From NCBI GenBank assembly GCA_949775045.1, contig OX459099.1:18150741-18214740 (forward strand): a stretch of 64,000 bases of DNA, written 5' to 3'. The notes below the pieces were generated by a model that made no database searches, was not told the origin of the DNA, and was given only the letters and a program-made list of their open reading frames with translations. The stretch comes from Metridium senile (Eukaryota > Cnidaria > Anthozoa > Actiniaria > Metridiidae). Both the position numbers and the translations under genes were made by a program. Of this stretch, positions 42,925-54,100 are shown piece after piece; positions within the stretch are counted from its first letter, which is position 1; each line of letters opens with the position of its first letter.

Positions 42925-45900
42925 ATGAAAGACAACAGTATGCCTCGTGGCGTTAAAGTTGAGCGTCCTGTATCTACAGAACCAGAAGAGGTATTTATTT
43001 ATGTTTTAATAAGAGTTAATATATTATCTAAGTCTCCCAAATTTGTAGGACACTAGACTGTGTCTTTATTCTATTTTAATAATACTTGAATTGATCAATT
43101 TTCGTTTGTCTTATTCGGTATAATATTTATAATACAAATAGTCAGTCAATGAAATAGTAAGAAACTAAATAGCACGATTATATATATAAGAATTATTGTG
43201 GTTGATTCTTGATACATGTATAAATAAACAAATAAGCACACACAGCTATATAGTGCTTTATATAGGACCTTATAGAACGCATAGATTGATGCTATATAAC
43301 TGTTTAATAAAATGACGTCATTTCAAGACAATTATATGAAGAATCGACCATTATTGTAGAATTACATGGATTGTGAAAAAACACTTAATATATTTAGTGC
43401 ATGTTTCATGGCTGTAATACGTATATATTAATTTATTTCCAAGATAATAGTTAGCATAGAATTGATCTACAGTAGTAAAAGGAAAAATTACCACATCAAT
43501 GCTGCCATATAATTCACTGCTATATTGGACATATTTTTGTTGTTTTGCATATATCTTCCTTTAATTAACTTACCTTCTTCAAAGTTAAAACAAAAACAAA
43601 TACTAACTCAATATTAGTGCTTTTCCGTACATGCCGGTTTATTAATACAATATTATCTCCACCCAGCATGCAGTACAAGCATCTACTTTGCTTGTCCTTC
43701 ATCCAGGATCAACAACAATGTGGCTCGGCCGTGCTACAGACCATCTACCAAAGAGCTACCCCCATGTAATAGCATGGAGAACACCTCCACAGTACACTGA
43801 TCCTCATCCCACTGATGGCATCTTAGAAAGAGAAGGCATTTATCATCAAGACAGTCAAACACAAAGAGATCTTGCTTTGAGTGTAGTGGAGCAAGCTGTC
43901 TGGCCAAGAAGTTCAAATCTTGGGTCAAATCGCAGTAAGATGCAAATATCTGCCAGTCAGGTAAATAGCGTATTGTTATAAATGGAACTCAATCACTGAT
44001 TGATATCCAAGAGAATAGCACAAGCCAGTGATGAAAAGTAAGCAAACAATATTTTTGTTATTACTTCAATAAATGTACTTCATTTGGAACCCAGCTGGTT
44101 AGATGGGTAAAAAGCCATTGAAAAGTCATGAAAAATCATGGAATTTTTGAAACCAATACATTGTACATTGTGTGGAGAGCTATTTCTTTCTTTCAACCAC
44201 TAGATACCCTTTAATTATATATTATAAATGTCTTTAATATACAGATTGCTCAGTTTAACAGCAGTATTGAACCAGAAGTCTTGGATGAAGAAGACTGTTC
44301 TGTTGAATGGACAGATGTTAGTTTGCAGCCAACATATGTAACTGGAGAACAGGTGAGATACATCCTACATTTATGTGACTGGGAAGTCCTATATTAGATT
44401 TAGTAGAATATGTTAAGAAAATTGTAAAGGCTATTGATCCTTGTTCTGAAATTAGCAGGGAATACTAACTCATTCTTGAGTGAGGTTGACCATGATATCG
44501 TAAATTATCAAGACAGAGGTCTAGCTGTGCTATCTGCTATAGCCAGAGGCTGAGCAGATAACACAGAATCGAGGTCTTGATAATTTTACGATATTATGCG
44601 AAAACCATAATTTTAGGCTACGTTTACACGGTACCAGACGACATTGTTGATGACATTGTGATGATGACATTGTGACCGCTTGCAGGTTCCGCTCACACAG
44701 GACCGCGCTAAACGTGCCATAATTTGGACACCTAACTGGACAAATATTCAACCTGCAAAATCGAGGACGATTTTTTATCCCGCCCGGTCAAAAAGTTGAC
44801 CTGTACCATAAATTTGTCCGGTACCATGTAAAATACTAAATGCAGCCATAAACAGCCCAGTGCGCATGGGCAGATGTTAAAACCACTGACAAACCTTACA
44901 ATTGCCTGGTTCTGATAGTCTGGTCTGAACAGAACGAAAATAATTATTGATCGGTTCCGTGTGACAGGGCATCTGAAAAAGTGCGAGGGTGTGATTCCGC
45001 ACTATTTCCCAAAAATCGCACCGAATCGCACTATTTATCGTTTTCCGCACTTTTCGACATTTTCCGCACTTTTTGCCGGAAAAATACAGAAAAACTTGCA
45101 AATCTGTTAACAATGTTCTTGAATACACAATAATTCTTCAAATAAGGAAGTTTTTCATCGGAACTCATCGCATTTTGGGCTGGAAATCGACTGTAAAAAG
45201 TTGTTTTCTTTCGCCGTTTCACAATAATCTACCAGGCGTTCCTCGCGGTATCTAATTCTATAAATGCTTTTGATTGGTCTAAAAAGCATCCAATCACATG
45301 CCTCTATAAAAATACAGCAACTTTATCGGGAATTTAGCGGAAAATTTCTTCATTTTGCATCAAAATAATATTAATAATAAATAATAATATGCAAATTAGC
45401 ATTTCCGCACTATTTGCTAAAATTTCCGCACTTTCCCAATTTTTTTTTCCGCACTTTTTCAGATGCCCTGGTGTGAACAGCATGTCTAGGTCAATCTTTT
45501 AAGCGGTCAAAAATTTGTCCGGTACCATGTAAACATAGCCTTATAGAAATATATTTTATTCACAAATTATATTATTTTATTTAATATTTTATATTCATTG
45601 GTGTTTGTTTGTCTATCTGTTATGTAGGCCCTATATATTGACCCTAAAGAACCTTACATGGTGCACTGGCCCATCAAGCAAGGCAGTTTAAACATGCATA
45701 ATGGGGTTGGTGGCTCACTGACTGCAATTGTTGAAGACTTAGAGAGGATATGGTCGAATGCAATCAAAACAACGCTGAATATACCAGTAAATGACTTCTC
45801 TGTAAGTGAACAATGATTAATTATCCTAATGGTATCTTTGTTAACATGCATGTATACTGCAGGTTGTCATCCTATACTAAGGATGTGAAATTTATAAACA

Positions 45901-48900
45901 AAGCTAGAAATCTTAAATAAAAGTTTATAAATATAGTGTTTTGACTGCAACTATGGCAGTCTTCATCACAATCATAGTTAACATTAATTTTCATTATTAT
46001 TGCTGTTAGTCAAATTGTAATTGTTATTATTGTTGTTGTCATCGTCATTGTAATTGTTGTTATTGCTCAGTGCTATTGTCATCATACTGCTTTCACTATT
46101 GACATTGTAATTGTTGTTATAGCTTGATCAGTGCTATTGTTAGTAATTGTTATTGTCATTGTATTGTTGTCTCTGTTGCCATTGTAATTGTTGTTATAGT
46201 TTAGTGCTGTTGTGATTGTATAGCTACCAGTATTGTCTTTGTAATTGTTGTTATTGCTCAGTGCTATTTTGATTGTATTGTTGTCTCTGTTGTCATTGTA
46301 ATTGTTGTTATAGTTCAGTTCTGTTGTGATTGTATAGCTACATGTACCAGTATTGTCTTTGTAATTGTTGTTATTGCTCAGTGCTATTGTCATTGTATTG
46401 TTATCTCTGTTTTCATTGTAATTGTTGTTGTAAATCAGTGCTAAATATTATCATCGTATTGCAACCAGTATTGTCATTGTAATTGTTGCAGACACTATTG
46501 ATAGACAGTGCAACTTTTTCTCTTTGATTAATGTTAGTCATACAGAGCAGTACTAGTTGTTCCTGATACCTTTAACAAGAATCATATTAAAGAGATGATG
46601 GATATACTAATCAACAGACTCAAGTTTTCTTCTGCTATCATACAGAAGGTAAGAATCTAAACTCTTTTGATTAGATGTGCTTCAGTAAAGCTGGACATAC
46701 AGTAACATACATATTTTGTTATGGTTTTGCCAACTAACCATTGTTATTAGTAAGAACAAAGAAAATTAAAAAATCTATTGTTAAAATGGTTGGCAAATTA
46801 CAGTGCGACTCACCGTACGTAGTCACTTACAAAAACATTTGATTAATTTTTGACGTTATTTTAACATTTTTTTCATCTCAATTGGACCAATCAGGTACAA
46901 GTTTATATCGAGAGGCGGAGTTTATATCGAGAGGCGAAGACTTTAGAAACTTTGATGTCTGTAATTGGTCTGATTGAGATATTAAAAATGTCAAAATAAT
47001 GTCAAAAATTCATCAAAAGTTTTTGTAGGTGACTACGGTACGGCAAGTCGCACTGTAACATCACAATACCAAAACTTGTAAACACTACGCTCACCTAAAG
47101 TTAGTCATATACAAGAGAAAAAATTCTACTCAAAGGGGTCATTACTTATTTTTCTACTATGCTGGTTCACTGACACCTAGTTCAATGACAGGACACTTCT
47201 TTGACCTACCATTACCAGTTAACCTATGTTGCATTCAGACTCAATTTTCTCGGTATTACAAAGACAATTCTGGATGCTACACAGGCCATTTTGCCAAAGT
47301 TGTATTTGTCAATATAAGTCTTACAGACAGACAGATAAAATCTTCCAGTGATTTCTTGTTCATTTCATAAATGGAGTGTTTACAGTGAAACTGCTCAAAC
47401 CAAGGCCACCCAAAAAAATTTGTCACAAATTATTCAATCCCTATACAAGATAATTCTGATGTTTTTTGTTGACACTTTGATATTGTATTTCGACAGTAAA
47501 ATTTTCTGAATCATCAATTTCCTGTAAGTCTATTGTCATACCTTTTAGATACTTGAATGTGATTGGATGATTTGTGAAAAATGTGTTTGGATGGCCTTGG
47601 TTGGAGTAGTCGCACTGTAAAAGTTTGTGTGAATGTTTGTTTATGAAAAAATAATCAGCATGGGTTTATTCTTACTATTATGTTTCTTTGGTAATGTATG
47701 TCTTGTTTGTATCATGATCATTAAATGAATATTGTTTCTTGATAATTCTTTGTTTTTCAGGAATCTGTTTGTTCTACGTTTGGCTGTGGTTTGAGTAGTG
47801 CATGTGTTGTGGATGTTGGAGATGAGAAAACAAGTCTCTGTTGTGTAGAAGATGGTCTTGTCATCCCAACGTCCAGGTATTTGTACCTTACAGCTATTGC
47901 AAGAAAAGTTTGTCCTGTGAAATTACATTATGAAATATATGAATATTTTTTTTGCTCTAAATTTCTTCTTCTGACTCGAAGAGCGATGACATATTTAATG
48001 TGTTGTAAAAGAGCCTTTGTTTTGTCAGCATCTTTACTTTGGAACAATCTGCCTGATTTAATGGAGCACTCACGTTATGTTGCCAAGTTTAAAACTGCAC
48101 AAAAACATTTATCATATGACCCGTATTTTGCCCGGCGCGCGCTCTTAAGAAAACCTTCGGAAAAAGTCACGTGATGGGGTCCGTACGGCTTTTTCCATCT
48201 GGTCCGTACAAATACGTACGGACCAGCTACTCAAAACATTACAAAAAATGGCGCGCGCCTGGGAAAATATACGGATCATATGATAAAAAACTTATTGACT
48301 GAGTTAGGTCGGGCCGTACGGAAAAATATTTGGCTCTTGGTCATTTGTACGGACCTCGCTGCACTCGTTCCGTACGTCATGACCGCGAGCCAAATATTTT
48401 CCCGTACGGCCCTCTCACTCAGTCAATAAGTACTTATTCCTGTTCATCAAGAGTAATTATACATTTTTCCTTGAAATTTCTTTTTCAAGAATTATATTAA
48501 TTTTTGTGTGTTTATTGACTTTTCTTTTTAGTTTAAACTTTGCCCTTTTCTAAAAAGCGAGGTGCCCTTTCTTTAATTTTGATTGTACGTGCTTCTATAT
48601 TGCACAATTGTGGTATACTGGTCTCTTAAGGCCCGAGCAAACCCATATTCCGACCACGGAAACAAAAGAAATGTTGGATGAGTTTCATCAAACATCATCC
48701 AACAGAGTGTTTAAATGGGCCCAACATGTTGGAGAAACCATGTTGGTCCAACAATGTTGCGTGCGTTTGCACGGGCCTTTATATCAACTGTTATTCTCTA
48801 GGTTATGGTTACATTATGGTGGTAGAGATATAACTCGCTGTTTCTACTGGCTGCTGAAAAAGGTATGTGCAGATTCTAGTGGGTGGGGGCAGAGGGGGGG

Positions 48901-51042
48901 GGGGATGCATTGTATGGGTGTGTTGGGAGGGGGGGGGGGGGGTATGTTGTGGTGAAGTTGACAAAACACCCCCTCTCATCCTTCCTGGGATTGCATCAGG
49001 TGTTTTGACTTCAAAATGCAGTATTTGAGATTATATACAAAAATAATGGTGGATTAATTACGAAATTTCCATCTCATTTATTAAATATTAAATACATATA
49101 TAAATTATACTGCTTTACTGGCAGGTTGGTAGGTGCGTTGATTGGTTGGTATTTAATCAGAGAGACAATGGTTCAGTTCCCCTGTAGAGAGCTTGGGATC
49201 TTTTTTTTGTGGCGGGGGGGGGGGGGGGGGGGGGGAGGGGGGGGGGGGACCTTTCACATAACAACACAGCTAACCTTTTTATTATTCTTCATTGTTTTCA
49301 AAGGTGAACTTTCCTTATAAGGAGTGTGACTTAAAAAGTAACCTTGATACATTCATGCTCACTGAGCTTAAAGAAACCTTCTGCCACCTGAGTCAGGTGA
49401 GTCTTACTCTGACATACAGGGAGCCCTGGTGATGAGCTTTTTACAAAATATAGATTGTACTATACATATTGAACATATGTTTTTATAGCAAATTTTATAG
49501 AGTACAAACATTAAAAGTGTGCAATACTTTGTACTATTTACCACTAAATAGTGAGATTAAACAATAGAAAACAAAAGAATTTGCATAATTTAGCAGTATT
49601 TAGTGGTATTTATGTTGCACACTTTTAGTGTTTGTACTCTACATATATACTTCCACTTTAATTTATATTTTAATATTATATATTTTCACTTTTATATTTT
49701 CAATTTGTTATGCGTATCCACATATTTAGTTAATTAGTTTATGTTATGTTATGCTTGGTTGGTAGGAGATTGTTGGAGGTCAGGTTCATGAGTTTCAAGT
49801 TCATCATCCCAATGAAGCACCTTTGTCGTTTAACCTTAAGATAGGGAATGAAGCAATGCAAGCTCCTATGGTACGTCCCTGTCAATATTGTTGTTCATCT
49901 TTTAATTTCAGCTGCAATCATCTTTGTATTGCTACTAGCAAATTGCAAGTTTCAATTTCAATAGTCCCCTTCACAGTTCCCAGTGCCATCTTGCACCGAA
50001 GCAAGACAGACACTGAGCTTGCAATTATAGAGACACCTGAATAATTATTCCCTAAGGTGTTAAAAGGTCTCTATCACTCCAAGCTCAAAGTTCATCTCAT
50101 TTCGATGGAAAGGTCTGGCTATCTTTCAAGTTGGCGCAGGGAACTGGGTTTTTCTGATCTGTCAGTCAGTTTGGAGGTGGAACTCACATCAAATTTACCA
50201 ATGACTTTACTAGTTTACATACAAGCTCCACCACCAATCTGTTTGATGGATTGGAAAAACCTAAAATCAATTTGAAATTCACAACTTGCTAGTTGTTATG
50301 CAACAATAGCTGTTATTACAGTTATATGCAAATGATTTTGAACAATGGGTTGAAGTCAAGGCTTTCGGGCGAAAACAATAGTTTTGCCCGAAAGCCTCGA
50401 TTTGAATCCATTGTTTGAAATCATTTGCATATAACTGTAATAACAGCTATTATCTCTGTTGTTGAATTATTTTGTATTTAGTTTTTAGTTTTTGACATTC
50501 TTTTGTCCTTTTGTTTGTACCAGGCAATGTTCTTTCCACAACTGTTTGGTATTGTTGGCCAACAGCTAGTAGCCACTCCTGACCCTCCATATGATGATCC
50601 AGAAGACCTACTCGATGACAGATATTTACTGGAGGTACACCCCCCTCATTCCTACCCCCTTAACAACAAACCCTTCACATACAACCCCCTTACCTTAAAT
50701 ACACTTTTGGTACAATTCCCCTCAAAAACTCATTTCATCTATAACTTCCTTACGCTATCCTCCCTTTCAACCCCCTAATTTCTATCGCCCTTAATTACAA
50801 TTCCCCTATCTTGAACCCCCTCCTTCCAAGTAATGTTTACAACATGGACAGCTTGTGTTTGTATCGGCTGATAAAACACGGACCCGAATGTTGTAAACGA
50901 CTTAAAAAACGTCTAGATAAGCCTTTTCAAATTTTACCAAACTTTTCAATATAAAAGTAAATCTTGCCGATAAATTTCAAGTTAAAACCGTCATCATTAT
51001 CGTCATTATCATCATAATGAACATCAGATCATCATCATTACT

Positions 51043-51138
<96 letters not shown>

Positions 51139-54100
51139 GATATCATCATGTTGTTGTTATTCATATTTTAACGAGATGTACATTCTAACAAGATTTTATT
51201 AATATCTGATCAGTCACAGCGTGGAGATCAGTCAAGTAAAAAGAACGTAGCAGCTAGTGATGTAGTCAGTGAGGCTGATCCAGATACTGATTCTCCCATC
51301 GTTACAGGAAGTAGGAAGCGACCATTTACTGAATCAACAGAGAAAGTCCTGGCACTAGACCAGGCGATTATACAGAGTATAGAGTGTTGTCGTAAGTATT
51401 ACTAAACTAGTAAATCACATGCATATTCAATATCCTATTATTCTTATATTTTAATTAAAAATTAAATAGATCAATACAGAGCATAGAGTGTTGTCGTAAG
51501 TATTACTAAACTAGTAAATCACATGCATATTCAATATCTTATTATTCTTATATTTTAATTAAAAATTAAATAGATCAATACAGAGCATAGAGTGTTGTCG
51601 TAAGTATTTCTACACTTTGTCTAGTAAATCACATGCATATTCAATATCTTATTATTCTTATATTTTAATTAAAAATTAAATAGATCAATACAGAGCATAG
51701 AGTGTTGTCGTAAGTATTTCTACACTTTGTCTAGTAAATCACATGCATATCCAATAACTTATTATTCTTGTTCGTTATTTCTCAGCTTAGGGAGAAAAAC
51801 AACATGAAAAACTCCGAATTTCCAAATTTAATTAACAAAAAAAATAATATTTTCACAAACTTACCTCATTGCATAGTTAGTTTTGAAGAAAAAAAAAACA
51901 GAAAAAAATGTTCCAGCAACACTTCACAGTAAAAAGTAGATTATTACTAACTTTCAAAATTTTCCAGTCTTCGTGCAGCCTCGTTTCCAGATTTACTGCG
52001 GCAAAAGTGAAATCAATTTGAAAAACTGCGGCAAAATGCAAATTAGCTGGAAATTTCTGCGTCAACACAGGGAGCCCAAGCTGACACCTCGCTTCATATG
52101 TGATCAGTTAAAGAATAAAGATTAATACATGTGTTCAATAAGGATTGTGCTACATGTTCTGTTTATGCTCACCATTCGTATTATTTTTTAGTTTCTTAAT
52201 ACTGCAGTTTTCGACTTTCTGCGACGTGACTCAGACATTCCAACAGCTATAGTTGTAAAATACGTTTTTGGCTGCCGTCAATCAAAAACATAAAAGGTGC
52301 CGAGTAATTAGCAGCAGCCGAAAACGTATTTCACAACTAGACGTTGGAATGTCTGAGCTCGCAGAAAGACGAAAACCTCAATAATACAAAGACCGAATGA
52401 ATGCCAATATGGCCGACACTCCATTATCATATTTGTTAACATTCATATTTTAGTTGATGACTACATTAAATCTATAGATTAGAATTACATTAACAAAGGT
52501 ACAAAAAAGGTACAACTATCGAATACCCCGCATCTTTTCCCTTCCTGGTGTAGCCAGTGGCTACGGCTACGCGCTCACTAAGACACAGGCAACCCAATTC
52601 TGACCTGTAGCCGCGTAGCCATTTCACAGTGATACTTCGTTCTATTAAGACATAGGAAGACCGATACTTGTAAAAAATGCGTAAAAAATAAGAAATGGGT
52701 TGTCTGTGTCTTAGTGAGCGCGTAGCCGTAGCCACTGGCTACACCAGGAAGGGAAAAGATGCGGGATATTCTATAGTTACTTCAAAGTTTGAGACAAATT
52801 ATTAAATTCTCGAGAAGTTATGAGAATTTCAAAAGTGTGAAAAACACCACAACGAGCCAGCTAGTAAGGAAACAGTTCACTGAACACATACAAACCTTTG
52901 TAATTTGGATTCCAAATAGCTTCACTTGAATTATATTTATACAATATAGGTAATATAATGAAATTTGTAACACCGTAAAAAATTTTGACTCCGACGAAGG
53001 GATAAAGCTCGAAACGTCAGTAAAGTTAAGTCAACATTTTTTACGGTGTTACAAATTTCATTATATTACCTATCATTTATATCAAACACCAATGCAGCCT
53101 ATACTCGTTTACTCGCTACTTTCCATTTATACAATTTAAACATATTTCTGCTTGCTCTTTCTGATAGTGGTGCTTATTTTTTAAGATTAGGCATTTTTAT
53201 TTGAAAGTCAGTTTGCATTCGGCCAATAGTCTCATTTGTTATGGTTTATTTTTGTTTTCAGCAAGTGACGATACCAAACGTAAGATGTACGGCAATATTT
53301 TATTAGTTGGAGGTGGTTTGAGTTTCAATGGCGCCGCGTCCATGTTACAAACACGAGTACAAGCTAAACTACCAACGTACCTACGTAAAGTTATTGATCA
53401 AGTAGAGGTTATTGCTAGACCCAAGGTATGTCTACCGTCCATTAAAGTAGAACAATACTCCAGTTTCATGTTATCTATAACCGCTGTACTGTGATGGCGA
53501 TGGCAGTGGTTGTGGTGGTGATGATGGCGATGGCAGTGGTTGTGGTGGTGATGATGGTGATGGCAGTGGTTGTGGTGGTGATGATGGTGATGGCAGTGGT
53601 TGTGGTGGTGATGATGGTGATGGCAGTGGTTGTGGTGGTGATGATGGCGATGGCAGTGGTTGTGGTGGTGATGATGGTGATGGCGATGGTTGTGATGATG
53701 GTGATGGCGATGGTTGTGATGATGGTGATGGCGATGGTTGTGGTGGTGATGATGGTTGTGGTGGTGATGATGGTGATGGCGATGGTTGTGGTGGTGATGA
53801 TGGCAATGGTTGTGGTGGTGATGATGGCGATGGCAATGGTGGTGGTGATGGTGATGGCGATGGTTGTGGTGGTGATGATGGTTGTGGTGGTGATGGCGAT
53901 GGTGGTGGTGATGATGGCGATGGCAATGGTTGTGGTGGTGATGATGGTTGTGGTGGTGATGATGGCGATGGTTGTGGTGGTGATGATGGTTGTGGTGGTG
54001 ATGATGGTGATGGAGATGGTGATGGTGATGATGGTGGTAATAATGGTGATGGCGATGGTTGTGGTGGTGATGATGGCGATGGCAATGGTGGTGATGATGG

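Noticed and set aside
47791..48174. A continuous frame joining ACTR8 exon 6 to intron sequence
   Set aside because: The GTATTTG donor at 47877 and the phase-matched exon at 48802 restore the ACTR8 reading ([10 protein letters not shown]). The downstream part is a retrotransposon remnant.
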